From Gammaproteobacteria bacterium (GTDB taxonomy: Bacteria; Pseudomonadota; Gammaproteobacteria; Pseudomonadales; Pseudohongiellaceae): a stretch of 41,583 nucleotides of DNA. The notes under the pieces were generated by a model, which worked only from the letters and a program-made list of their open reading frames with translations, was not told where the DNA came from and made no database searches. The first letter of the stretch is position 1. Every line of letters starts with the position of its first letter. The position numbers and the translations under genes were made by a program. The DNA lies in the NCBI GenBank assembly GCA_026709135.1, contig JAPOTO010000194.1:1-41583 (forward strand), written 5' to 3'. Of the stretch, positions 19,121 to 26,766 are shown in pieces.

Positions 19121-19855
19121 TCACACTCCGATTTTCCGGCCTTTATGCCGAAACCACTCTTCCTGTTCGGAAGAAATAGTCGCCATGCCCTCGACGAACC
19201 AGGCTGTCATAATCTCAAGGCGGGTCAGCGCGGTGCCAACAACCACCCCCCAAGCCCCCAGCCGGCGCGCCTCCCGAGCCCTCTCCGGGGTGTTGTACCG
19301 CCCCTCCGCAATCACCCGGGGCGCGACTTCCACGGCACTGGTCAAAAATTCATAATCCGGCTCTTCCGGCGTGTGCCCGCCAAGATACCCCGCCAGCGTT
19401 GTGCCAACAAAGCCCACATCGAGGGACAACGCGAAATGGACATCGCTCATCGACGCGCAATCGGCCATGGCATGGCAATCCTGGCCGAGGATCGCCTCGA
19501 CAATATGTTCCCGCCGCGTGGGCCTGGCGCGATCAGTCGCATCAAAGGCGATGATGTCGGCCCCCGCGTCCGCGAGCGCAAGCACATCGTCGACATTTGG
19601 CGTGATGCACACACCGGTATTCTCAAGTTCGCGCTTGACAATGCCGATGATGGGAATATCGCTGAGCCGCCGCATCTTCGCAACCCTTGCCGCACCCTCT
19701 ATCCGCAGGGATTTCGCCCCGCCATTGATGCAGGCCATTGCCATTGCCGCGACGATTTCATCTTGATCGAGCGGCCCGCCGGCGATCGGCTGACAGGAGG
19801 CGATGATGCCTCCTTCAACCAGATGATCGATCTCTTCAACCGTATAACGTTTCAC
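19121..19855 (-). CDS. nanE: Putative N-acetylmannosamine-6-phosphate 2-epimerase
   Basis: Converts ManNAc-6-phosphate to GlcNAc-6-phosphate in the cytoplasm. The 244-residue TIM-barrel protein carries the family landmarks GGIIASCQPIAGGPLD (15-30), KSLRIEG (48-54), IIGIVKRE with K74 as the expected catalytic Lys, MADCAS, and AEGRYNTPE followed by GAWGVVVGTALTR. The start is GTG 19855 with only a weak ribosome site (GAGCAG). It lies just after a terminator-like hairpin that follows the TonB receptor gene and heads the catabolic operon. No sialic-acid aldolase (nanA), nagA or nagB is present here, so the route to central metabolism must finish elsewhere. Confidence 0.93.
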   Translation of the reverse strand: MKRYTVEEIDHLVEGGIIASCQPIAGGPLDQDEIVAAMAMACINGGAKSLRIEGAARVAKMRRLSDIPIIGIVKRELENTGVCITPNVDDVLALADAGADIIAFDATDRARPTRREHIVEAILGQDCHAMADCASMSDVHFALSLDVGFVGTTLAGYLGGHTPEEPDYEFLTSAVEVAPRVIAEGRYNTPERAREARRLGAWGVVVGTALTRLEIMTAWFVEGMATISSEQEEWFRHKGRKIGV

Positions 19856-19891
19856 CTGCTCAAAACCCGGGAATGCCGCATGCGAGCTTTC

Positions 19892-19924
19892 GGAAAAAAT
19901 ACCCGGAGGAGACGGCTCCCCCGG
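19892..19924 (-). terminator. Rho-independent terminator after the TonB receptor gene
   Basis: Read on the - strand, a GC-rich stem (CCCGGGGGAG, loop CCGT, CTCCTCCGGG; arms 19915-19924 and 19901-19910, with one mismatch or G-U) is followed by TATTTTTT. It sits 28 bases past the receptor stop and 37 bases before nanE. No obvious promoter fits between it and nanE, so it may act as a partial terminator that lowers expression of the downstream operon. Confidence 0.8.
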
Positions 19925-19952
19925 GCATTTTCGGTGAAATGGTTCGTGGTCA

Positions 19953-22742
19953 TCAGAAATTCAGATTCACGCCAACAAGGATGCGACGGTCATTGTCATA
20001 CAGCTTGGAGGGGCGCGACGGATCCAAATGGAATTGATTGATGTTCTCATCGAGCATATTGATTGCATCAAATGTCAATTCCGCGAATTCGGAAATATCG
20101 AAGCTCGCCGAAAAATCGAGCTGCCCATATGCGTCCGTCCAAATTTCCGAGCCAAAATACGCCGCCTCATTAAGATACTCGGAACGGTAGTTGTAGCTCA
20201 AGCGGGCATCGAACCGCTCATTCTCATAGTAGCCCGTGAGATTGAGCGCATGATCCGAGGCCCCCACCACAATGCCCGAACCGGCAGTGCCGGTGGGATC
20301 TCTTTGCTGCGAAGTGTCGGCGTTGGTAAAGGTGTAATTGAACACCGCCCCGAAGTTGGACAGGAACGGCTGCTGGTAGAGCAGTTCAAGGCCCTGAACC
20401 GTCGCGTCCTGGCCATTTTGCGGTGTTGAGAACTCAATCCCGATTGTGTTGCCGGTTTGCAAGTCGATGCGGTCCTCTTGGGTGGTCGAGGAAACGAGGT
20501 TGCCCGAGATATCCTTGTGGAAGAGCGTGCCCGCCAGGAGCGAGCCTTCGGCGAAATACCACTCAAGCGACACATCGAATTGATTCGCGGTGATCGGGCT
20601 GAGAGCGGGGTTGCCCCTCGTGCCGGCGCGGGTGTTCTCGAAAAAGTTTTCGCGAACGCCCAGGGCCTGCGGGTCGGGGCGGGAAATGACCCGGGCGGCG
20701 GCGAAGCGGAGCTGCAAATCGTCGGCCAGATCGTAGCTCAGGTTGAGATTCGGCAGCACCTCGGTGTAGGAGTTGTCCAGTGTCACCAAAGTCGCGCCGC
20801 AGGTATCCGGCTGGCAGCCGAAGGCGGTGGCGAGCAGGGAGGCGTTCGGCGTCATTTGCGCGGCGGCGCCATCCCGGCTGCCCTGGATGACATACCCCGT
20901 CGATTCCACCTCGGTATGCACGATGCGCAAGCCGACATCGCCGCGCACCCCGCCGGCGTCGAACTCGCCTTTCAGGTATCCAGCCAGGGACTCCTCCTTC
21001 ACGCTCCAAGTGTCCGTGAGGGTTGGCAGGGTAATCACCGGAATTTGCGGATCGGTGATGGCCCTTGCGGTGGCCGAGTCGATCAGGATGTAATCGGCGC
21101 CCTGCTTGCCGGCGGTGAACTGGCCGAGCCGGTGCTGGGTGCTCGCGCTGCCGAGGTAACGGCCGCCGCCGGCCTCCCTTCTGGTAATCAGCCAGGTGCC
21201 ATCCGAATCGGGCTTGAGGTTGTCGGCGGCGCACCAGCCGCCGTCGAGGCTGATGTGATCGTCATCGCCACACCAGTTGTAGCCTGTCAAGAACGCCTTC
21301 CGTCCGGTCTCGCGGTTGCGGAGCAGCATTCCGGTGCCGATCAGGTTGAAAGCGCCCGCATCCACATCCATGTCGAAATCAAGCCCGAAGTAGTTCTCCT
21401 CCTCCTGATTGGTGATTGAGGTGGCGTTGGCCCATTCAAGCGGGTACGACAGATATTCCGCTTCGGTCACTTGTTGTCCCGATGGTGTCAAAAACCGCAG
21501 GTTGAGATTCTGGTCAAAAGCGACGGCGTCGACTGTCGCCAAAGGTGGCAGGATTGCGTTCCCGGCGCCTTCGGAGGCGAATCCATAGTAGCGCTGGTCC
21601 GGCGCGCCGCCTTCCGACTCGGTGAAGCCGGCGCGTCCCGACAGGCGCCAGCCACCGCCATCATAGTCCGCCGTCACATCATAGGACTGGGCTTCAATGC
21701 TTGCGATTCGATCAAACGCCTGCTGCCGCGCGCCGGCGCGCCCGGGGGTGGTGTCCACCGTTGCCGCGACCACGCCCTGCTCGATCCCCGACCCCGCCGT
21801 GACCACCGAGGCCGGATCGGTGATGGCGCCGTCGGCGCCGAGGGTGGCCAAGTGGTTCTGGTTGATATTGTTGGCGTCGAGCAGGGTGTCGAGCACGTTC
21901 AATGTGACCTCGAACTGATCGCTCGGCGCCCATTGCGCGGTGGCGAAAAAGGTTTCCCGGATCCGATTCTGGCGGAAATCGGTTTCGCCGATCAGCCGGG
22001 GAAACCAGAAATCGGTATTGTTGCCGCCGGCGCCGGGGGCCAGGAAAGTGATCACTTCGCGCCCGAAGCGGTTCACGTTCCTCTCCTGCCGCGTGTAGGA
22101 GAGCAATGCGCCGAGCGTTTCCGCGTCGTTCTTCCACGAAAACATTCCGGATGCCTGGGGATCGACCTCCTCCGAGTTGTCCGAATACTGGCCTTCCACC
22201 TGAACCGATACGGTGAATGGATCCAAGTCCAGTGGCTTTCTGGTATTCAGTACCACCGTGCCCCCGAGCGAGCCTTCCTGAATCTCGGCCTGGGGCGACT
22301 TGTAGACCTCAAGCGATTGTACGAGGTTCGAGGGCAGAATCAGGAAATTGAATCCCCGGGACGGCAGATCGAGCGTGAACCAGTCGGTGGAAGCCACCGA
22401 TACACCATTCAGCAAGGTGCGGTTTTGATTGGTTTGGGTGCCGCGGATCGAAACCTTCTCTCCTTCGCCAAAATCGCGGGTAACCGTGACGCCGGATACC
22501 CGGGAGAGGGATTCCGCGACGTTCTGGTCCGGAAACTTGCCGATATCCTCCGCCGTAATCGCATCCACGATTGCCGACGCGCCGCGCTTGGTGTTCAAAG
22601 CGTCGTTCAGCGAAGCGCGGATTCCGGTGACGACGATTTCCTCGATGACCCCGCCCGCCTCCTGTGCTTGGGCGCTGTTCGCCAATGCGATCGCCGCCGG
22701 CAAGGACGCCGCGAGTAATCTGACCTTGTTTATCGTAGACAT
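19953..22742 (-). CDS. TonB-dependent outer-membrane receptor, Xanthomonas/Caulobacter-type
   Basis: Outer-membrane active transporter for oligosaccharides, 929 residues. It has a signal peptide with predicted cleavage after AQA (26), a TonB box in EEIVVTGIR (34-42) and a plug domain with DAITAEDIGKFPDQNVAESL and RVSGVTVTRD, which is characteristic of the TonB-Xanth-Caul subfamily. The plug also has VSIRGTQTNQNRTLLNG and EGSLGGTVVLNTRKPLD. A long beta-barrel ends in Phe (VGVNLNF). Start ATG 22742 has GGAGGTGG at the right distance; upstream codons in frame lie in the regulatory region. It is divergent from the GntR gene and is the first gene of the glycan operon. The family often imports plant, algal or host glycans; the ligand here is unknown. 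Confidence 0.95.
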   Translation of the reverse strand: MSTINKVRLLAASLPAAIALANSAQAQEAGGVIEEIVVTGIRASLNDALNTKRGASAIVDAITAEDIGKFPDQNVAESLSRVSGVTVTRDFGEGEKVSIRGTQTNQNRTLLNGVSVASTDWFTLDLPSRGFNFLILPSNLVQSLEVYKSPQAEIQEGSLGGTVVLNTRKPLDLDPFTVSVQVEGQYSDNSEEVDPQASGMFSWKNDAETLGALLSYTRQERNVNRFGREVITFLAPGAGGNNTDFWFPRLIGETDFRQNRIRETFFATAQWAPSDQFEVTLNVLDTLLDANNINQNHLATLGADGAITDPASVVTAGSGIEQGVVAATVDTTPGRAGARQQAFDRIASIEAQSYDVTADYDGGGWRLSGRAGFTESEGGAPDQRYYGFASEGAGNAILPPLATVDAVAFDQNLNLRFLTPSGQQVTEAEYLSYPLEWANATSITNQEEENYFGLDFDMDVDAGAFNLIGTGMLLRNRETGRKAFLTGYNWCGDDDHISLDGGWCAADNLKPDSDGTWLITRREAGGGRYLGSASTQHRLGQFTAGKQGADYILIDSATARAITDPQIPVITLPTLTDTWSVKEESLAGYLKGEFDAGGVRGDVGLRIVHTEVESTGYVIQGSRDGAAAQMTPNASLLATAFGCQPDTCGATLVTLDNSYTEVLPNLNLSYDLADDLQLRFAAARVISRPDPQALGVRENFFENTRAGTRGNPALSPITANQFDVSLEWYFAEGSLLAGTLFHKDISGNLVSSTTQEDRIDLQTGNTIGIEFSTPQNGQDATVQGLELLYQQPFLSNFGAVFNYTFTNADTSQQRDPTGTAGSGIVVGASDHALNLTGYYENERFDARLSYNYRSEYLNEAAYFGSEIWTDAYGQLDFSASFDISEFAELTFDAINMLDENINQFHLDPSRPSKLYDNDRRILVGVNLNF

Positions 22743-23041
22743 GTGTGCCACCTCCGTCTCGGTTGAATCTGATGGGTGCCGCCAAGAACCGCCCGGGGGC
22801 GGGGTCCGTGGCGACTTTCCAAAAACAATACCACTACCACGCCAAAAAAAGTACCAATCTTTTGAAAAAAATACCAGCTCTCGTAAAAAATACCAGTCTG
22901 GCGTGCCCGGATGTTGCGAACCCCCCTCTGGTATGCTCAAATCACACTTTCACTGGGCATTGAATTTCTGGCTTGTGTTCGAGCCTTCACGGAACCGGAC
23001 CACAACCTTCAACTTCACAAGATTCGGAACTGGGACGGCCC
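22743..23041. other. Divergent intergenic region between the TonB receptor and GntR genes
   Basis: This 299-base gap holds the repeated TACCA units (22821-22933), the ribosome site of the receptor (GGAGGTGG just right of 22742 on the - strand) and a GC-rich palindromic stretch around 22788-22803 in the receptor leader. It is clearly richer in A and T than the coding DNA around it. I could not fix a -10/-35 pair with confidence on either strand. Confidence 0.6.
22821..22933. promoter_or_regulatory. Array of TGGTA half-sites with phased A-tracts (probable GntR operators)
   Basis: On the + strand TACCA occurs at 22829, 22835, 22852, 22872 and 22891. Four of these are preceded by runs of A (at 22821, 22844, 22865 and 22885), giving units like AAAAAATACCAG spaced 19-23 bases, about two helical turns. 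An inverted TGGTA follows at 22929. HutC-type GntR regulators bind TGGT/ACCA-type palindromes, and one is encoded next door. The phased A-tracts should also bend the DNA. I infer control of the receptor operon and perhaps autoregulation. Confidence 0.6.
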
Positions 23042-23776
23042 ATGCTCGATAGAATCAGCGATATCTACTCGGAAGACCGCGATACGCGGCCCAAGTATCG
23101 CAGACTGTACAAGGCGATCGACCAATTTCTCGAGAGCGATGGCGTCGACACCGGTAAGCTCATCCCGAGCGAGCGGGATTTCGCCGAGCGCTTGGGGATT
23201 TCCCGGGTGACGGTGCGCAAAGCGTTCTCGGAGCTTTTGGAAAACGGCATTCTTGACCGCAAGCACGGGGCCGGGACCTTCGTGTCGAAGCCCATCGAAA
23301 AATCAGTCTCAAGCATATCCTCGTTCTCCGAAGATATGGCGAAAAACCAGCTCACGCCGAGTTCCAAGGCCATATCGGCGCAACGGCTGGCCCCGGACGC
23401 GCACCTTGATTTGATCTTTCGGCTGGCCCCGGGGCAAAGCGTCGTCAAGATCCAGCGCGTTCGCCTCGCCAACAATCTGGCGATCGCCTACGAGGTGGTG
23501 CTGGTTCCCGACAACGTGTTGCCCGACCCGCTCAACATCGGTCGGTCCCTGTACAAGGATATGGAGCAAATGGGTTGCCGGCCCACGAGCGCGGTGCAGC
23601 GGATCAAGGCGGCGAACGCGAACAAAGTCCAGGCCAAGATGTTGGATATTCCCGTGGGCGCCGCGATTTTGCATATCGAACGGCATGGCGTCATCGACAG
23701 CGGGCGGGTGGTTGAGTACACAAACTCCTACTATCGATCCGATTCCTATGAATTCGTGACCAAGAGTCCGGTCTGA
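23042..23776 (+). CDS. GntR family transcriptional regulator (HutC/UTRA subfamily)
   Basis: DNA-binding regulator of 244 residues. The winged helix-turn-helix spans about 16-84 with IPSERDFAERLGISRVTVRK and the wing GAGTFVSK. A UTRA ligand domain follows (about 100-240), ending in the usual VVEYTNSYYRSDSYEF. ATG 23042 is used because it places the helix-turn-helix at the normal distance; longer versions run into the operator region. It is divergent from the TonB receptor and precedes the flavoprotein gene. HutC regulators commonly sense phosphorylated sugars and repress until bound, so GlcNAc-6-P or ManNAc-6-P is a plausible effector. Confidence 0.93.
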   Translation: MLDRISDIYSEDRDTRPKYRRLYKAIDQFLESDGVDTGKLIPSERDFAERLGISRVTVRKAFSELLENGILDRKHGAGTFVSKPIEKSVSSISSFSEDMAKNQLTPSSKAISAQRLAPDAHLDLIFRLAPGQSVVKIQRVRLANNLAIAYEVVLVPDNVLPDPLNIGRSLYKDMEQMGCRPTSAVQRIKAANANKVQAKMLDIPVGAAILHIERHGVIDSGRVVEYTNSYYRSDSYEFVTKSPV

Positions 23777-23814
23777 ATCATTCCGGGCAGGCGGTCGTGA
23801 TTAACGATTAGCGG

Positions 23815-25518
23815 TTGGTGGAAACCGAAATCCATTGCGACGTGCTCGTCATCGGCGGGTCGACATCCGCCCTTTTCGCGGCGCTGTACGCGGCGAGGGA
23901 GGGTGCTTCCACCTGCCTTGTCGAGCCCACTGATTGGGCTGGCGGCCAATTGACCGCGGGCGGTGTGCCCGCGGTTGACTTCGCCTGGCGGGAAAATGCC
24001 CAGGGCGTTGACACAAAAGCGGCGCACAAGGACAGGCGCAACAACCACCATGAATTCAGCGATTGGCTGGAAGCCATTGGCAATCCTGGGGATTGCACGG
24101 TTTCCAGGCACTGTTTTTTGCCCCGCCGGCTGTTGCGTGGGCCAATCGCCAAGGCAATCCAATCCGAACCGAATCTCCGGGTTTTTTACAACACGGTTCC
24201 CATTGCGGTTGAAACTGCGCCGGCCGGCAACAAAGTTGAGATTTCAACTGTCAGGGCCGTGGCGAGATTTGCCAAAAAAAGCGGAGACTTCGCAGGCTAT
24301 GAGCGAATCTTGAGCGCGGCGATTGAAGACTGGTATTCACCGCGGGAAACGGAAGACTTCCGTAAACAGCGTTTGGTTTTTGTTCCCCGCCGGGGACACA
24401 AAATGCTGGTAATAGAGGCCAGCGAGTTTGGCGATGTGCTGGCCTTGACAAACTCCCGCTATCTTGTGGGCGAGGATTTGTTCGAGGGTTCCACCGAGCA
24501 ACAGTACAGTGGCCGCGGCCAAAGTTTCACCGCGACTTTCAATTTGTCCATTGGCGATCACGGCCAAGCATCGCGCATGGCCGGCTGGCTAACGGGTGCG
24601 CCGCCCGACAAGCATGAGTTCAACCTCGGCAGCTATGGTTGGGACGGGGTGTGGCGGTACCGCAGGTTGAGTGGCGCCGGCCCGCCGGCGGCCGGACAGA
24701 CCAGCGTGATGAATTGGCGCCAGGGCGCGGTCAACAATGGCAACGACTATGCCGAGCGCCATCTTTTTCTCTCCTACGCGGCGGCGCGGAAAAGCGTTGC
24801 GGAAAACCGATGGCGTGGCGGCATCGACATCGCGGCGTTGCGGGGGGCGGAGAGGCGGTCGCGCGACTTTTGCCGCTGGTTCGCCGGCGAGGCGCCGGAG
24901 GAGCTGAGGCATTTGATCTACGTGGACGCGGAGTCGGTGGAAACCCGGCATGGTTTCTACAAGTTTCCCTATTTGCGGGAATCCCGCCGCAGCATCGGCT
25001 ATGGCGGGTTTCTTCTTTGCGCCTGGGATTTGAGCTTCTTTCCCGGGCCAACCGGCTTTCCATTCGCCGACCGCGTTGCGACCACTGTCTACGACTATGA
25101 CATTCACGCTCTCGACGAATGCGCGGAAACGCCCGAAACCCCGGTTGCCCCCTGGCGAAACCACCCCAAGCCATTCTATCTGCCCTTGCGGGCCTTCTCC
25201 AACGATACCACCGCCAATCTAATCGTGGCCGGCAAATGCATGGCCCAATCCTACCTGGCGAATGCCGCCACGCGCACACAGCCCGGAGAGGTCGTCTCCG
25301 GCACGGCGGCGGGGGTTGCCGCGGCATACTGCACCAGCCGGAAAACCGATATGCATGGGCTGATTGAAGCGGAAAGTTTCGCCGAGGTGCAGAACAGGGT
25401 TTCGCGTTACCAGCCGCTCGATTGGATGATTGGGGGGCAAATCTTCCCCGGGCCCGACGACAAGCCTTTGACCGAGGAATTGCGGAGCGAACTTGGCCGG
25501 GAGGCGGGCAGGCGCTGA
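23815..25518 (+). CDS. FAD-dependent oxidoreductase of the FAD_oxidored (PF12831-like) type
   Basis: Flavoprotein of 567 residues without signal peptide, so probably cytoplasmic. The N-terminal dinucleotide fold reads DVLVIGGSTSALFAALYAAREGA with an acidic end (CLVEP), followed by DWAGGQLTAGGVPAVDF as in this family. The C-terminal FAD contact VAGKCMAQSYLANAATR and SGTAAGVAAAYC complete it. The phosphate loop is GGSTSA rather than GGGxxG. The substrate is unknown. Position 38 bases after the GntR gene suggests co-transcription and a role in the glycan pathway, for example oxidising a sugar ring. The start is TTG 23815 or GTG 23818; neither has a good ribosome site. Confidence 0.82.
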   Translation: MVETEIHCDVLVIGGSTSALFAALYAAREGASTCLVEPTDWAGGQLTAGGVPAVDFAWRENAQGVDTKAAHKDRRNNHHEFSDWLEAIGNPGDCTVSRHCFLPRRLLRGPIAKAIQSEPNLRVFYNTVPIAVETAPAGNKVEISTVRAVARFAKKSGDFAGYERILSAAIEDWYSPRETEDFRKQRLVFVPRRGHKMLVIEASEFGDVLALTNSRYLVGEDLFEGSTEQQYSGRGQSFTATFNLSIGDHGQASRMAGWLTGAPPDKHEFNLGSYGWDGVWRYRRLSGAGPPAAGQTSVMNWRQGAVNNGNDYAERHLFLSYAAARKSVAENRWRGGIDIAALRGAERRSRDFCRWFAGEAPEELRHLIYVDAESVETRHGFYKFPYLRESRRSIGYGGFLLCAWDLSFFPGPTGFPFADRVATTVYDYDIHALDECAETPETPVAPWRNHPKPFYLPLRAFSNDTTANLIVAGKCMAQSYLANAATRTQPGEVVSGTAAGVAAAYCTSRKTDMHGLIEAESFAEVQNRVSRYQPLDWMIGGQIFPGPDDKPLTEELRSELGREAGRR

Positions 25519-25530
25519 CTGGATCAGCGC
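25512..25530. terminator. Hairpin spanning two convergent stop codons
   Basis: A perfect 7-bp stem GCGCTGA / TCAGCGC with loop CTGGA covers the stop of the flavoprotein gene (25516-25518) and the stop of the wzt-like gene (25524-25526 on the - strand). It has no T-run on either side, so intrinsic termination would be weak. It is the only structure in the 5-base gap between the convergent genes. Confidence 0.35.
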
Positions 25531-26765
25531 TTGTCCCGCGGCGGTTTCCTGGTCACCGCCCACTGCGCTGGCATCGTCAGCGGGCCGACACCCTTGTTCG
25601 CTTCGACGGTGAGCAGCTTGCTGTAGCGGGTTTCGTACCAGAGCAGGCCGGTTTCGTCGCACAATCCGCCCACCACGTAATAGTCACCCACGCGCATCGC
25701 CACATTGCGCACGGCCACCGAGACTTTGACGATTTCCCCTTGGCGGAATGGGCCGGTATCTATGTCGTCCCGGTCGACGGTGAGAAAGGAAGCCACCGAC
25801 TCTTCGGCGGATCTCATGAAGGCGAAGCCGAAATAGCTTGTGGCGCCATCCCGCAGCGCTTCGATTTCCATTTCGAGGACGACTTCGCCCAAGGGCTTCA
25901 GCGTGGTCAGTTCATTGCCTTGCGCATCCCGCACGCTGAGCGATTTGATGCCGCATTCCGGCACTTCGGTGGCCTGCGCCGAAGACCCGGCCGCTGCCGG
26001 CAAGTCTTTTTGGATGGTGTTGTAGGATTTGTTCCGCGTGCAGAAATCTTCATAGTGCCCGACGACCTCCTCGCTGCCGCCAAGCTCGCGAACGCTGCCC
26101 TTGTCGAGCCAGATGGCGGTGTCGCACAGCTCCTGCACATGAAACATCGAATGGCTGCAAAACACCATCGTCTTGCGCTGGGCGCGGAAGTCCTGCATGC
26201 GCTGGACGCATTTGCGCTGGAAGGCCATGTCGCCCACAGAAAGCGCCTCGTCGATGACGAGAATGTCGGGCCGCACCAGGGTGGCGATGGAGAAGGCGAG
26301 GCGCACGAACATGCCCGAGGAGTAGGTCCGCACCGGCCGGTCGATGAAGTAGCCGAGTTCCGAAAAGTCGATGATTTCGCGCTCGAGCTCGCCCATGTCT
26401 TCATCGGGCACGCCGAGCAGGGAGGCGTTGAGGTGGATGTTCCTGCGGCCGCTGAAATCGTGGTGGAACCCGGCCCCGAGTTCGAGCAGGGCCGCCACTT
26501 GTCCGTGAATGTCGATCTGCCCGGAAGTGGGTTGCAGCGTGCCCACGAGCAGTTTGAGCAGGGTCGATTTGCCGGCGCCGTTGTTGCCGATGATGCCAAG
26601 GCTGCGGCCGCTTTCGACGGCGAAGGAGATGTCGTTCAGCACATGGAACAGCCGGTGCCGGGGCCGCCGCAGAATCAGTTCCGCGAGCCGGTCCTGGGGC
26701 CGCTCGTAGATGCGGAACTCCTTGTTCAGGTTCCGCACCGCGATCGGGGGCTTCGCCCGGCCCAT
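25524..26765 (-). CDS. wzt: Polysaccharide ABC exporter ATP-binding protein, Wzt-like
   Basis: ATPase of an O-antigen/teichoic-acid type exporter, 413 residues. Motifs are Walker A GNNGAGKS (60-67), signature YSSGM (148-152) and Walker B ILVIDEALSVGD (168-179). The short signature and ELGAGF-type insert are typical of the Wzt/TagH branch. A C-terminal beta domain (about 255-400) resembles the Wzt carbohydrate-binding domain, which in known systems recognises the finished polymer end. ATG 26765 is one base after the stop of the permease gene. No glycosyltransferase or sugar-nucleotide genes are adjacent. Confidence 0.9.
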   Translation of the reverse strand: MGRAKPPIAVRNLNKEFRIYERPQDRLAELILRRPRHRLFHVLNDISFAVESGRSLGIIGNNGAGKSTLLKLLVGTLQPTSGQIDIHGQVAALLELGAGFHHDFSGRRNIHLNASLLGVPDEDMGELEREIIDFSELGYFIDRPVRTYSSGMFVRLAFSIATLVRPDILVIDEALSVGDMAFQRKCVQRMQDFRAQRKTMVFCSHSMFHVQELCDTAIWLDKGSVRELGGSEEVVGHYEDFCTRNKSYNTIQKDLPAAAGSSAQATEVPECGIKSLSVRDAQGNELTTLKPLGEVVLEMEIEALRDGATSYFGFAFMRSAEESVASFLTVDRDDIDTGPFRQGEIVKVSVAVRNVAMRVGDYYVVGGLCDETGLLWYETRYSKLLTVEANKGVGPLTMPAQWAVTRKPPRDKR

Positions 26766-26766
26766 G

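Noticed and set aside
19121..19855. Sialic-acid (nan) operon reading of the cluster
   Set aside because: No N-acetylneuraminate lyase, sialidase or sialic-acid-type transporter is present; only nanE and a ROK kinase fit, so that label would overstate the evidence.
21471..22718. 415-codon + strand frame opposite the TonB receptor
   Set aside because: The receptor has signal peptide, TonB box, plug and terminal Phe. The antisense frame is a mirror of the barrel repeats.
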